A stretch of 64,000 nucleotides of DNA from JBEVOS01 sp964563395 (GCA_964563395.1 CAZLWK010000001.1:186001-250000), one strand, 5' to 3'. Shown: positions 34,010 through 42,718, counted from the first letter of the stretch. The notes: generated by a model from the letters alone, not told the origin. Translations and numbers: made by a program.

Positions 34010-34558
34010 TCACCGGCGATTGCGGAGGAGGCGGCCGCGGCTGTCGAGAAGCCCGCCGGCGAAGCGGCGCGCCTCGACGGCAAGCTTTTGCGCCCAGGTC
34101 GAGCGCAGCACGATGGCGGCGGTTTGCGCCGCGCTTTGCACGGCGGGTTCGAAGAAATTGCGCGCGGGCATGGCGCCGCGATTGGCGCCGGACGCGGTGC
34201 GGCGCGGGCCGGTGCCCTTGTCGATCAGGTGCGCGGCGCGCCCGCCCAGGCCGCGGCCCTCGACCAATTCGTCGGGACCGCCGCCGCGTCCGCGTCGAAA
34301 GCCGACGCGGAAGAGGACGCCATAGGGCGAGCCGCGCCCGCGGGCGCGCGTGATCGCGTTCGAGCGCTTGGTGGCGCCGCGCCCATATTTCGGATGACGC
34401 ACGCGCCGGACGGGCGTGGCCGCCTTCACCGCGCGCGAGATCGTGCGCGCGGCCGCGCGCATCGCCGGGGCGATGACGCGCTGTTGCGCGGCGTCGGGAA
34501 GGCGGCGCAATTGCTCGTCAAGTTCGCGCAAGCCCTCAAGCTGGACATCGACCTGCAT
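34010..34558 (-). CDS. HK97 gp10-like head-tail morphogenesis protein
   Basis: 182 residues, basic, with GLRELDEQLRRLPDAAQQRVIAPAMRAAARTISRAVKAATPVRR at the start and ARNFFEPAVQSAA near the end, the HK97-gp10 pattern. Located after the head closure gene. Acts in joining head to tail. Confidence 0.85.
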   Translation of the reverse strand: MQVDVQLEGLRELDEQLRRLPDAAQQRVIAPAMRAAARTISRAVKAATPVRRVRHPKYGRGATKRSNAITRARGRGSPYGVLFRVGFRRGRGGGPDELVEGRGLGGRAAHLIDKGTGPRRTASGANRGAMPARNFFEPAVQSAAQTAAIVLRSTWAQKLAVEARRFAGGLLDSRGRLLRNRR

Positions 34559-34573
34559 GGCGCGGCCTCCTGA

Positions 34574-34924
34574 TCAGCGGCCGTCCGTGCCGGCCATGTA
34601 ACGGCCGGCGACGATCATTTCCGGGTGACGCGGTTGGGAGGCGAGGCCGTCGACGCCGTAAGCCTCGCCGTTCCAGATCAGCCGGTCGCCGGGCCGCACA
34701 TCGAGGCCGGCGCGCAGCGTGAACGTCGCATAGCGTTCAAGCGCGGCGCGCGCGCCGCTGGCGATTTCGTGCATGCGGTCGGAGCTCGCCTGCACCTCAA
34801 CGCGCGCCCATGCCTCGGCGATGAGCGTCCATTCGGTCAATTCCTCTTCGCCGAATTCGTTGCGCGTGCGCGTCGGGCGTTCGACGCGCACGATCTGATC
34901 GAAGCGGCCGGCGCTCAATCCCAT
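34574..34924 (-). CDS. Head closure / head-tail adaptor protein
   Basis: 116 residues. LSAGRFDQIVRVERPTRTRNEFGEEELTEWTLIAEAWARVE and DVRPGDRLIWNGEAYGVDGL are typical of SPP1 gp16-like adaptors. Overlaps the preceding connector gene by 10 bases. Confidence 0.87.
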   Translation of the reverse strand: MGLSAGRFDQIVRVERPTRTRNEFGEEELTEWTLIAEAWARVEVQASSDRMHEIASGARAALERYATFTLRAGLDVRPGDRLIWNGEAYGVDGLASQPRHPEMIVAGRYMAGTDGR

Positions 34925-35493
34925 GTGCGCACACGATAGGGGGCGATGAGCCGTTCGACGGCGGGGTTTTCGCTGATGATGCGGCCCTCGACGATCGCGG
35001 CGCGATTGTCATAAGCGTCGCCGATCAGCAGCAAGGCGGCCTGGCGGATCGGCGCGGGCACGAGCGCGGCGGAATCATAGCCGGCGCTGTACGTGACGCG
35101 CATATCCCAGATTTCGAGCGGCCATTGCTTTGCATAGGCCGGATGCACGCGCGCGCATCCATACTCGCGCCGCACCTTGAGGTCGGCGAGATCGATCGTG
35201 CGCGTCTGGCCGGCCACGTCATCCCATTCCACGCTCACGAGTTCGCGGAAGGGCGCGAGCGGCAGACGCACGATTTGAGAGGGCGGCGGCGCGGGCAGCG
35301 TCAGCCGCCACGTCTGCGGCAGGAGCGCGCGGCCAAGCGTGCCGGCGAAGCCGTCGAGATAATCGGTTGCGCCCTGGATCGCGAGCGCGATGAGGGAATC
35401 CTCATGCACGTGCGACACGCGCAGATGCGCCTTCGCTTCGGCGAGCGTGATCAGCGGCTCGGTCGGGGCGACCGTGCGTTCGAGGGTTTTCAT
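34915..35493 (-). CDS. Head-tail connector protein (gp6-like)
   Basis: 192 residues: EPLITLAEAKAHLRVSHVHEDSLIALAIQGATDYLDGFAGTLGRALLPQTWRL is the phage gp6/phiE125 gp8 connector signature; PAPIRQAALLLIGDAYDNR follows. It forms the ring between portal and adaptor. It follows a hairpin that separates it from the capsid genes. Confidence 0.88.
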   Translation of the reverse strand: MKTLERTVAPTEPLITLAEAKAHLRVSHVHEDSLIALAIQGATDYLDGFAGTLGRALLPQTWRLTLPAPPPSQIVRLPLAPFRELVSVEWDDVAGQTRTIDLADLKVRREYGCARVHPAYAKQWPLEIWDMRVTYSAGYDSAALVPAPIRQAALLLIGDAYDNRAAIVEGRIISENPAVERLIAPYRVRTWD

Positions 35494-35519
35494 GATCGCG
35501 CGGGCGAAAGGGAAGGGCG

Positions 35520-35559
35520 AGAAAGACGGACGCGCCAGCCCGCGAGGGCCGGCGCGTCC
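35520..35559 (-). terminator. Hairpin after the capsid/decoration genes
   Basis: On minus, GGACGCGCC / GGCGCGTCC forms a 9-bp stem (35528-35559) followed by GTCTTTCTC. Probably a leaky terminator or stabilising 3' structure separating highly expressed capsid transcripts from connector genes. Confidence 0.6.
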
Positions 35560-35588
35560 GGTTTCAGGCGTGCGCCAGGAGCGGCCGA

Positions 35589-36041
35589 TTAGGCCGCGAC
35601 CGGCAGCATCGAGGCGTGGCCGAGGATGGCGAGCGCGGCGGCGGGCGTGCCGTTCGAGTGCGTGCCTTCCTTGTTATAGACGAGGCGCGAATAGCGCTTC
35701 CCGCCCTTATAGCCGACCTTGAACACGACCGGCGCCTCGGCGCCGTCATCGGCCTTGAACACGATCGAATTGGTCCCGTCGACGACGACCGTTTGATCCT
35801 TCGGCACGATGATGTCGGCCGCGGCGCAATCCGTCCACGTCGAGTTATCGTCCGAATGCTCCATCTCCACTTGGATATAGAGCGAGCCGGTCAGCGTGTC
35901 GCCTTCGGCGCCGACGCTCATGGCGAACGTGACGCTTTCAAAGCCCTGGCGGTCGACCGCCGAGCCGTTCACGTCAGCCGAACCATAGACCGCCGCGGCG
36001 AGGGCCGAGACGACCTTGATGTTATTGGACATGTCCTTCAT
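35589..36041 (-). CDS. Hypothetical virion protein (possible capsid decoration)
   Basis: 150 residues, acidic and beta-rich (GFESVTFAMSVGAEGDTLTGSLYIQVEMEHSDDNSTWTDC, VVDGTNSIVFKADDGAEAPVVFKVGYKGGKRYSRLV). It lies directly after the major capsid gene and is bounded by hairpins on both sides, as decoration or head-fibre proteins often are. Start could be ATG 36041 or 36032. Confidence 0.65.
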   Translation of the reverse strand: MKDMSNNIKVVSALAAAVYGSADVNGSAVDRQGFESVTFAMSVGAEGDTLTGSLYIQVEMEHSDDNSTWTDCAAADIIVPKDQTVVVDGTNSIVFKADDGAEAPVVFKVGYKGGKRYSRLVYNKEGTHSNGTPAAALAILGHASMLPVAA

Positions 36042-36067
36042 CGGGCATGATCTCGAAAGGGAAGAGG

Positions 36068-36097
36068 CGCCCGGCGCGCGTCAGCGCGCGCCGGGCG
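36068..36097 (-). repeat. Hairpin between capsid and downstream virion gene
   Basis: CGCCCGGCGCGC / GCGCGCCGGGCG, a 12-bp perfect stem with a six-base loop, 12 bases past the capsid stop. Only weak T-rich sequence follows on minus, so it is more likely an mRNA-stabilising or attenuating element than a full terminator. Confidence 0.5.
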
Positions 36098-36108
36098 TGT
36101 CGCATGGC

Positions 36109-37416
36109 TTAGGCGGAAACCTTGATGGCCTTCATGGCCTCGGATTTCATCACCTTGCCGCCCGAACGCTTCCAGCTTTCGAAGCGGACAAAGCCGGTGT
36201 CCTTGTACGGGTTCTGCAGGATTTCGATGCCCGCGCGATCGAGGATCGTGTAATAGGACGCCATGTCGCCGAACACGACCGGGAAGGCGCCGGCGGCGCG
36301 GTCGTCCATTTCCTCGATGGTGCGCACCGGATAGCCGCGCATGGAGGAGGGAACGCCCGCATCCATCGACGGCTGCCACAGCGAACGGCCGTCCGCGTCT
36401 TTCAGGAGGATGATCTCGCCGAGCGAAACGCGGTTCATGTAATAAGCCGCGTTGGCGTGATATTCCGTCTTGAGCGCGGTGCGCACATTCGTGAACACGT
36501 CGAAATTGTCGCCGGCCGCCGAGGAGGGGCCCCAGCCCGTCGCGTGGCCGGTCTTGACGAAGCCGAGCTTGCCATAGGCCACCTCGGTCACGCCGGTTTG
36601 CGCGGCCTTGGTGATCGACATGAAGCCTTCCGGCTTGCCGATCCCGTCGCCGTTCACTTGCGCGGCCGCTTCCAGCTTTCCGAACGCTTCGCCAAGATCG
36701 CGCGTGATTTCGCCGATCAGATCGAAATAGGCGTCGGCGAGGATGAGGCGCGAATAACGCGGGATCGCGTTGGCCTCGTGCGCGTTGATTTGGTTCAGCG
36801 CCCAATCGATCGCATCGGTTTCCGGGCGGGCGCCTTCCTCGCCCGTCCAATAGGCGGTCGTCCCGCTCTTATTGGTCGGCTTGGAATAGGTGTTGCCGGC
36901 GGAAATGCGCACGACGCGCGCATAGGCGCGCACGTTCGAATAGATGCGGCTGATCCGGTCGATCTCGGCGTCGAAATTGTCGAGCACGACGTAGCCGCCT
37001 TGCGGGTTCACGCCCTCAAGGCCGACCGTGGCGCGCGTGGCGAGCTCCGGTTTCCAGGCGCCCAGCGCGACGAGGCGCGTATGGTCGCCGGTGCGCAGCC
37101 AATGGCCGAACGCGGACAGGCGCTCTTCGCGGCTCGCGGGGGCGTTGTCATTGGCCGGCGCCGGGCGCGTGGCGCGCGCGACGAGGTCTTGCAGCGTGGC
37201 CAGATCGGTCGCGTGCTGGCGCAATTCGCCGCGCATGCTTTCGATCGATTGGCCGTCCGCTTCGCGTTGCGCGATGCGCTGTTGCAGATCGGCGAAGCCG
37301 GAACGAAGTTCATTGGCGACGCGCGCGATTTCGTCGGGCGAGACCGCCGAGGCGCCTTCGGCGCGGGTCAGGATGCGCGGCTGGGCCGCGCGGGGTTGCA
37401 GGGACATTCGTGTCAC
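36109..37416 (-). CDS. Major capsid protein, HK97 fold
   Basis: 435 residues. Residues ~1-105 form a coiled N-terminal delta domain expected to be removed by the protease; the capsid proper includes GGYVVLDNFDAEIDRISRIYSNVRAYARVVRISAGNTYSKPTNKSGTTAYW and YPVRTIEEMDDRAAGAFPVVFGDMASYYTILDRAGIEILQNPY, characteristic of HK97 capsids. Overlaps the protease gene by 4 bp. Confidence 0.93.
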   Translation of the reverse strand: MTRMSLQPRAAQPRILTRAEGASAVSPDEIARVANELRSGFADLQQRIAQREADGQSIESMRGELRQHATDLATLQDLVARATRPAPANDNAPASREERLSAFGHWLRTGDHTRLVALGAWKPELATRATVGLEGVNPQGGYVVLDNFDAEIDRISRIYSNVRAYARVVRISAGNTYSKPTNKSGTTAYWTGEEGARPETDAIDWALNQINAHEANAIPRYSRLILADAYFDLIGEITRDLGEAFGKLEAAAQVNGDGIGKPEGFMSITKAAQTGVTEVAYGKLGFVKTGHATGWGPSSAAGDNFDVFTNVRTALKTEYHANAAYYMNRVSLGEIILLKDADGRSLWQPSMDAGVPSSMRGYPVRTIEEMDDRAAGAFPVVFGDMASYYTILDRAGIEILQNPYKDTGFVRFESWKRSGGKVMKSEAMKAIKVSA

Positions 37417-38111
37417 GTGCGAGGGAAGATGGAGGCGAGCGCGTCGAGCGCGCCGCGATAATCCGTTTCGGTCGCGCCGGCGTCCCGCTGGCGGTCGATC
37501 GGTTTGAAGCGGCTGGCGATGCGCGCCGCTTCTGACCTTGAATAGCCTGCGTCCCGCAGGGTGTGTTCAAGATCGCGTTCAGTTTGCACGCCATCGGGCG
37601 CGCGCACATTCTCGATGCGCGCGCCGGCATTGGCGGGGAAGGTGACGACGCTGATCTCCCAGAGCTTGACGCGCTTGAAGAGCAACACGTCGCCGCGCCA
37701 TTCGGTCGCTTCCCAATCCGGCTCAAAGCCGATGGAAAGCCCGTTGAGCGCGGGGAGGGGATTGGCGGCGATCAGCGCATTGCCTTCGCGGCCGCGCTGC
37801 GTGTTCAATTCCCACGCGCCCTCGGCCCATAGGCCCTCGGCGCGGCTTTCAAGTTTCAGCCAGCGGCCGCACACCTCGAACCAATCGTGCTGCCAGAGCA
37901 TGGCGGGCATGGCGCCGTTGCGGGCGTGCTCGGCGAGGCTTTCATCGAACGCGCCCGGCGCGATGGCGGTGCCGTAGGAATCGGTGTCGCCATAGGTGGA
38001 GGCCCAGCCGGAAAATGTGCCGGCGACGGTGTCGATCGCGCGCGTTTCGACGTTGAAAGGCGCAATGAGACGGGAAAGCCGTTGATTGGGGCGGCGGACA
38101 TGCTCACGCAT
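37413..38111 (-). CDS. HK97-family prohead maturation protease
   Basis: 232 residues from ATG 38111 (AAGG upstream; an ATG at 38126 is the alternative). Serine protease of the herpes assemblin-like S78 family: LWQHDW carries the catalytic His and NGLSIGFEP the Ser, with FSGWASTYGDTDSYGTAIAPGAF at the start. It should cleave the capsid delta domain. Lies between portal and capsid genes as in HK97. Confidence 0.92.
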   Translation of the reverse strand: MREHVRRPNQRLSRLIAPFNVETRAIDTVAGTFSGWASTYGDTDSYGTAIAPGAFDESLAEHARNGAMPAMLWQHDWFEVCGRWLKLESRAEGLWAEGAWELNTQRGREGNALIAANPLPALNGLSIGFEPDWEATEWRGDVLLFKRVKLWEISVVTFPANAGARIENVRAPDGVQTERDLEHTLRDAGYSRSEAARIASRFKPIDRQRDAGATETDYRGALDALASIFPRT

Positions 38112-39396
38112 CGGCGCGGCCTTCATCGGAGGGAGTGTTGCGCGCGTTGGTCGCGTCGGCGCTGTCGCCGGGCGCCAATTGCGTCGGCGTCAGATATTCG
38201 TCGAGATCGGACGGGCCGCGTTCCAGGCCCTCCATTTCGCGCGCCTCGTTGCGCGACAACCAGCCGGCATGGATGCCGGAATTCAGATAGGACGCGCGCG
38301 TGCGCGCATCGCCGCGCGACAGGCCGCGCACGTCGAAATAGACCCAGGTGTGCGGCTCTGTCTCGCGCGAGAGAAGATCTCGGTCGACGCGCTGCGTCCA
38401 TCGGATCGCCCAGGGCAGAACCGTGTCCTCCACGTGCTGGATCGCGTTTTGCTCGTTGGAGCCGAACGTCGCGGCCTTTTCGAAATGGCCGATCTTAGCG
38501 GGATTGACGCGGAAATAGCGGCAAATCTCCTCGATCTCGAAACGGCGCGTTTCGACGTGCTGGGCGTCGACGCCGGTCATCGCCATCGGCTCGAATTTCA
38601 TGCCGCCTTCAAGCACGGCGACGCCGAAGGCGTGTTCGCTCGCGGGGCCGAAATTCTCGCGCCATTCGGCGGAAATGCGTTTCGCGGCCTCCTCGCTTAG
38701 GGGCGCGGCGCCGGGCGCCTGCGAAAGGATGCCGGAGAGGCGCACGCCGTTCTCGTGGAGCTTGGCGTGCGTTTCCTCGCTTGCGATCGAAATCCCGATC
38801 GCCTCGCGCGCCAGCCGGAACGCTTCAAGGCCGGCCACGCCATCCCAGGAAAGTCCGCGCAGATGAAACATGTTCGCGGCGGGGACGATTTGCGTTTGCC
38901 CGCTCGGCAGGCTGATCTCGTATTGGATCGCCCAGCCGTCCCGCTTCACGCGCACCGCTTGGGGCGGATAGGGCAGGAGCTCGACGACCTTGCCGTTCAT
39001 GGCGCGATTGATGAAGGCGAAGCCGCCATGCGCGAGCGCGGCATGCGCCGTCAGCATGGTGCGGAATTCGAAATCGGTCTGCCATTCATTCGGCGCGCGC
39101 ATGAGGCGCGCCAGCCAATGATCCTCGATGGTGCGCCAGGGCGCGGCGCGGTTCTCGCGCTGGCGCACGACCAGCGGCGCCTTGGCGACATCCTCGGCGA
39201 TGACGCGCACGCACGCCAAAACCGCGCTCACCTGCAGCGCGGTCTCGATCGTCACCGGCTTGCCGGCGCGCGAAAGAAAGAGCGTGCGCAATTGCGTCGC
39301 GATCCATTCCGCGCCCGCGGCGCCGTTCGCGCCGCGCTTGTGGCGCGGCGCGAGGAGCGCCGTAACGCGAGCGCCGATCGATTGCGGTTTCGCCAT
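38104..39396 (-). CDS. HK97-family portal protein
   Basis: 430 residues. TALQVSAVLACVRVIAEDVAKAPLVV, NEWQTDFEFRTMLTAHAALAHGGFAFINR, HLRGLSWDGVAGLEAF and EEICRYFRVNPAKIGHFEKAATFGSNEQ are portal signatures. Forms the DNA entry ring and docks the terminase. A Pro/Asn-rich acidic tail follows residue ~400. Confidence 0.94.
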   Translation of the reverse strand: MAKPQSIGARVTALLAPRHKRGANGAAGAEWIATQLRTLFLSRAGKPVTIETALQVSAVLACVRVIAEDVAKAPLVVRQRENRAAPWRTIEDHWLARLMRAPNEWQTDFEFRTMLTAHAALAHGGFAFINRAMNGKVVELLPYPPQAVRVKRDGWAIQYEISLPSGQTQIVPAANMFHLRGLSWDGVAGLEAFRLAREAIGISIASEETHAKLHENGVRLSGILSQAPGAAPLSEEAAKRISAEWRENFGPASEHAFGVAVLEGGMKFEPMAMTGVDAQHVETRRFEIEEICRYFRVNPAKIGHFEKAATFGSNEQNAIQHVEDTVLPWAIRWTQRVDRDLLSRETEPHTWVYFDVRGLSRGDARTRASYLNSGIHAGWLSRNEAREMEGLERGPSDLDEYLTPTQLAPGDSADATNARNTPSDEGRADA

Positions 39397-39404
39397 GGCG
39401 TCCC

Positions 39405-41048
39405 TTAGCGAAGGATGATCAGCCCGCGCCGCTCATAGGGCGAAGGCGGGGCGGCGCGCGCGGCGAGCGCGAGAGCCATGGCGTTGAGCGTCGCCGGAAT
39501 GCCGTCGATCCGATGGATCGAGCGTTTCTTGTCCGGCTTCATGTTGCCGGCGGGATCGGTCTGCACGACCACATTCCCGGCCATCCAGGCGAGGATCGGG
39601 TGGCCGCCATGGCGAAACTGGCGCGCATGACAAGCGCGGTCGAGCTCGGCCATCGGCAGCGCGGTGGAGACGAAGCCTTGCCCCACGCCGACGCATTTGA
39701 CGCCGCGCTCCATCAGATTGTTGATGGTCGCGCCCGCCATGAAGCGGTCGAAGCCCAATTCCTCCGGCTTGAATTTCTCCCAGAGCCGGGCGGCCTCGGC
39801 CTCGATCACGTTGAAATCGGTGACATCGCCAGGCGTGAGCGTGAGCAGGCCGCGCTCGGCCCAAACGTCATACGGCACGCGGTCGCGCTTGGCGCGCGCG
39901 CCGATACCCTGTTCCGGCAGAAAGAAACGGCACACGACGCGCCAGGCCTCGTCCGCACCGGCTGGCGGAAAGACGAGGATCAACGCGGAAATGTCATGCT
40001 TCCAGGCGAGGTCGAGCCCCATCCAGCATTTGCGGCCGACGAGCTCGTCCTCGTCGAACGGCGCGGAATTGGCGGGATCGTTCCACACCGCGACCGGCAT
40101 CCATTTGGCGTGGTCCTCCACCCAGATATTGAGGTGCAGGCGCTTGAACGCGGCCATGGCCGCCGGCTCGGCGAGCGCCTTTTGATAGCGCTCGCGCAGA
40201 TAATCGGCCTTGATCGAAATGCCGAGATTAGGATTGGCCTTCGCCCAGGTGCGCGGATCGCCGGGATCATCGTCCTTGTCGGCCGCGAAGATCACCGGCA
40301 GCCAGCCGCGATCCTTGTGCAGGCCATCGCGCACGCGCTCGCTATAGCGCCAAAGATCGCCGCACAGCGTTTGCGGGTTCGAGCCGGCGGTGGTGATGTA
40401 AAGTTCGAGCGGCTGGCGGCGCGCGCCGACCGCAGTCGTCATCACATCGTATTGGTCGCGGTTCGCCCATTCATGCACCTCGTCGCCGATCACGCCATGC
40501 GGGTTGAGGCCGTGCTGCGTGGAGGCTTTCGAGGGAAGCGGGCGGAACGTCGCCCGCAATTGCGGGCAATAGATCACCTTTTTCAGCGTCTCGGTGACGC
40601 GATAGAGGTCCGGCGATTGATCGATCATGCGCCGCGCCTCGTCGAAAACGAGGCTCGCTTGCCGCTCATTGCCGGCGATGGAGTAAACCTCGGCGGCCGG
40701 CTCGCCATCGGCGATCGTCAGCATATTGCCGACGCCGGCGGCGAAGGTCGATTTTCCGTTCTTGCGCGCGACCGCCTCGAACACTTGGCGATAGAGGCGC
40801 GTGCCGTCCTCGGCGCGGCGCCATCCCCAAACGTCCTCAATCAATTGGCGATGATTGGGGTCGAGGATCAGCGGGCGGCCGGCCCATTCGCCCTTGGAAT
40901 GGTGGCAATGCTTCTCGAACCAGGCGACCGCCGCGGCGGCGATCGCCGGATCGAAATAGGCGCCGTCCTCAGTTGGCGAGCTTGAGCGCGCCGACCGGTC
41001 CCGCGTCGGATAGAGCGGCGCTGATGTCGAGGAGGTCTTGCTCGACAT
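39405..41048 (-). CDS. Terminase large subunit
   Basis: 547 residues. ATPase half: KHCHHSKGEWAGRPLILDPNHRQLIEDVWGWR, Walker A-like VARKNGKSTFAAG, and IGDEVHEWANRDQYDVM as the DE motif. Nuclease half: KCWMGLDLAWKHDISALILVFP, GFDRFMAGATINNL and SIHRIDGIPATLNAMALAL. ATG 41048 starts 80 bases inside the small-subunit gene; no ATG, GTG or TTG closer to its end is in frame, so the overlap appears real. Confidence 0.93.
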   Translation of the reverse strand: MSSKTSSTSAPLYPTRDRSARSSSPTEDGAYFDPAIAAAAVAWFEKHCHHSKGEWAGRPLILDPNHRQLIEDVWGWRRAEDGTRLYRQVFEAVARKNGKSTFAAGVGNMLTIADGEPAAEVYSIAGNERQASLVFDEARRMIDQSPDLYRVTETLKKVIYCPQLRATFRPLPSKASTQHGLNPHGVIGDEVHEWANRDQYDVMTTAVGARRQPLELYITTAGSNPQTLCGDLWRYSERVRDGLHKDRGWLPVIFAADKDDDPGDPRTWAKANPNLGISIKADYLRERYQKALAEPAAMAAFKRLHLNIWVEDHAKWMPVAVWNDPANSAPFDEDELVGRKCWMGLDLAWKHDISALILVFPPAGADEAWRVVCRFFLPEQGIGARAKRDRVPYDVWAERGLLTLTPGDVTDFNVIEAEAARLWEKFKPEELGFDRFMAGATINNLMERGVKCVGVGQGFVSTALPMAELDRACHARQFRHGGHPILAWMAGNVVVQTDPAGNMKPDKKRSIHRIDGIPATLNAMALALAARAAPPSPYERRGLIILR

Positions 41049-41529
41049 CGTCGCTTGCGGCTTGGGGAGAGGGCGCGCGCGGATCGGCGGGCGGCAGCGC
41101 GCCGCCGGCGAGGTGCTGGATCACGCGAATCCGATCGAGCGGCGTCAGCCCGAATTTCTCGGCGTATTGCAGCACGATCTTTCGCTCGCGCTCGAACACG
41201 ATGTAGCGCGGATTGATGCGGCGCATTTTATCGCCGCTCACGGTCGCCACGTTCTGGATCGTGCCCTCGTGGAGCAATTGCACGAGCGTCTTGGCGTAGA
41301 GCGCGAAGGACTCGCAGAAGATCGAAAACGTCGAGGCGTCGGTCGCGCGCAGGATTTTGAGATTGATGAGGTCCGGCGCGAGCTTGATCCAGACGCGCTT
41401 GGCGTCGTCGCTCATCGTCGCCGGCGGCATGATCTCCATGGGCGGCACAACGACCGGCGGCGCGGCGAGCCGCGCGCGCTTGGCGGGATTGCCCAGGCGC
41501 GCATTCTCTTCGGCGGTGCGGCGGGCCAT
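40969..41529 (-). CDS. Terminase small subunit (P27 family)
   Basis: 186 residues from ATG 41529, MARRTAEENARLGNPAKRARL, chosen because the upstream extension lacks family character. MSDDAKRVWIKLAPDLINLKILRATDASTFSIFCESFALY is the P27 pattern; it recognises phage DNA for packaging. The 5' leader (41530-41896) is an unusually long 367-base spacer with several hairpins. Confidence 0.9.
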   Translation of the reverse strand: MARRTAEENARLGNPAKRARLAAPPVVVPPMEIMPPATMSDDAKRVWIKLAPDLINLKILRATDASTFSIFCESFALYAKTLVQLLHEGTIQNVATVSGDKMRRINPRYIVFERERKIVLQYAEKFGLTPLDRIRVIQHLAGGALPPADPRAPSPQAASDDVEQDLLDISAALSDAGPVGALKLAN

Positions 41530-41548
41530 GAGCGTTTCCGTGAAAGAT

Positions 41549-41592
41549 GGCCCGCGCCACCGTGCGCGGGCCGGCGCGCGGATCGCGCCGGC
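41549..41592 (-). repeat. Two GC hairpins in the terminase leader
   Basis: GGCCCGCGC / GCGCGGGCC (approximately 41549-41573) is followed by CCGGCGCG / CGCGCCGG (about 41573-41592). They lie 20-60 bases upstream of the terS start on its transcript and could attenuate it, or form part of the packaging site. Confidence 0.45.
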
Positions 41593-41617
41593 CCGTCCTC
41601 GGTTCTCTGCGGGGGTG

Positions 41618-41726
41618 TATAATGTGGTCGCCGGCGGCGTTGACGCGCCATTGCCGGCGACCATGCGGTCGCGTGATCTGCCACGCTCGTCAAAGCGTGC
41701 GAGCCGCAATTTGGCTCTTTGCTTTT
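41618..41726 (+). ncRNA. Candidate small RNA, plus strand, in the terS leader
   Basis: A perfect TATAAT (41618-41623) on plus is followed by TGGTCGCCGGC / GCCGGCGACCA (41625-41663), CACGCT / AGCGTG, and a terminator-like GAGCC / GGCTC stem with TTTGCTTTT (41701-41726). Promoter box, structured body and terminator make a ~100-nt RNA opposite the late operon. The -35 is poor, and no homologue is known to me. Confidence 0.35.
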
Positions 41727-41896
41727 CAGGCGACCGCGATCGGCCCGATGCCGAGGCAGAGCGGTAACAAGGTGCGGCGAGGTCGCGGCGCTTGCGCGAT
41801 CTCGATACAAAGGGCGGCGCGCCGATTGAGCGCGTGCGCCTCGCCGCGTTCGGTTGCGCCCTAAGCGGCGCGCATTCCGAATTAGGTCAGCGCCGG

Positions 41897-42394
41897 TTAG
41901 GCGCTCGTGCCGACGATGACGATGTCATAGGTCGAAGGGCCGCCGGCGGCGGAAGCGAATTGCAGAATATCGCCGGTGCCCGCGGTGACGGTCTTGCCGG
42001 CCCCCGGCCACATCAGCGGCAGGATCGCGCCGGGCGGGATTTTGATCGTGTCGGAGGCGTCGCCGAAAATGCCGGCGAAGGCGTTGGCGTCGCCGCCGAC
42101 GGTGAGGTCGCCGGGATTGGCTGCGCCGGCCTTGATGAAGATGCCCTTGACCTTGGCTAAGGTCAGCGTGGCGCCGAGCGGATCGGTCAGAACGCCGGCG
42201 AGGTCCAAATCCTCGGTGGTCGAGGCTGAAAGCGTGCGATTGTCCGCGAAGATGCGGTCGGCCTGATTGGCGCCGGTGCCGCTCGCCAGAACGATCTGGC
42301 CATCGAGATTGATGTCGGCGGTCGGCGTGCCGAGGTCGCCAGCGCCGGTCAGCCGCGCCTTGAGCGCGGCCTGCATGTGTACGGTAAGCGCCAT
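41897..42394 (-). CDS. Hypothetical virion-associated protein
   Basis: 165 residues, beta-rich and Gly/Ala/Thr-rich: SASTTEDLDLAGVLTDPLGATLTLAKVKGIFIKAGAANPGDLTVGGDANAF and PPGAILPLMWPGAGKTVTAGTGDILQFAS. Similar small proteins are common in structural regions of alphaproteobacterial phages. Its place upstream of the terminase is unusual for a capsid component. Function not assigned. Confidence 0.68.
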   Translation of the reverse strand: MALTVHMQAALKARLTGAGDLGTPTADINLDGQIVLASGTGANQADRIFADNRTLSASTTEDLDLAGVLTDPLGATLTLAKVKGIFIKAGAANPGDLTVGGDANAFAGIFGDASDTIKIPPGAILPLMWPGAGKTVTAGTGDILQFASAAGGPSTYDIVIVGTSA

Positions 42395-42417
42395 GGGCGC
42401 CTCGCTTCAAGGGGAGG

Positions 42418-42570
42418 TCAGTTGCGCTCTAACGCGCGTTCGAAGGCGGCGATGCGATCGACCGCCTCACGATATTGCATGCGCTGCCATTCAGCGCCGG
42501 CGAAGAACGTAAGCACGCACAGCGCGCAAACTGTCGCCATCAAGATCGCCGCTCGTGTCGCTTCGCCCAT
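42418..42570 (-). CDS. Small single-span membrane protein
   Basis: 50 residues from ATG 42570 (MGEATRAAILMATVCALCVLTFFAGAEW...), one membrane segment followed by a short charged helix. A TTG start at 42615 would add 15 residues. May be a spanin or membrane accessory; not recognised. Confidence 0.5.
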   Translation of the reverse strand: MGEATRAAILMATVCALCVLTFFAGAEWQRMQYREAVDRIAAFERALERN

Positions 42571-42677
42571 GGCGAAGCGATGCGCCGATTCGCCAGGGAA
42601 AAAATTAATTCCCAAAAACTGCGGCGCACAAAATGTGACGCGCCCGCCGGTTTGGGGGCCCCAGCCGGGAGAGATCG

Positions 42678-42694
42678 GACCCCGGTAGGGGGTC
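42678..42694. other. Candidate cos region inverted repeat
   Basis: GACCCC-ggtag-GGGGTC lies in the short spacer between the HNH gene and the terminase-side genes, next to a GGGGCCCC palindrome at about 42654. HNH proteins beside P27 terminases take part in cos cleavage in HK97-like phages, so this is where a cohesive end site would be expected. No nick site can be defined from sequence. Confidence 0.3.
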
Positions 42695-42718
42695 AGGGCG
42701 GAGGCCGGCGCGGCGGCG

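Noticed and set aside
32750..34573. 607-codon open frame on plus
   Set aside because: Antisense across dnaN and the gp10 gene; composition is that of a shadow frame.
41600..41896. tRNA or tmRNA in the terminase leader
   Set aside because: No GTTCGAATC-type T arm and no cloverleaf could be drawn on either strand.
28378..42394. Gene transfer agent instead of a phage
   Set aside because: Head/tail order resembles GTAs, but integrase, att repeats, repressor, primase, helicase and methylases show a replicating prophage.
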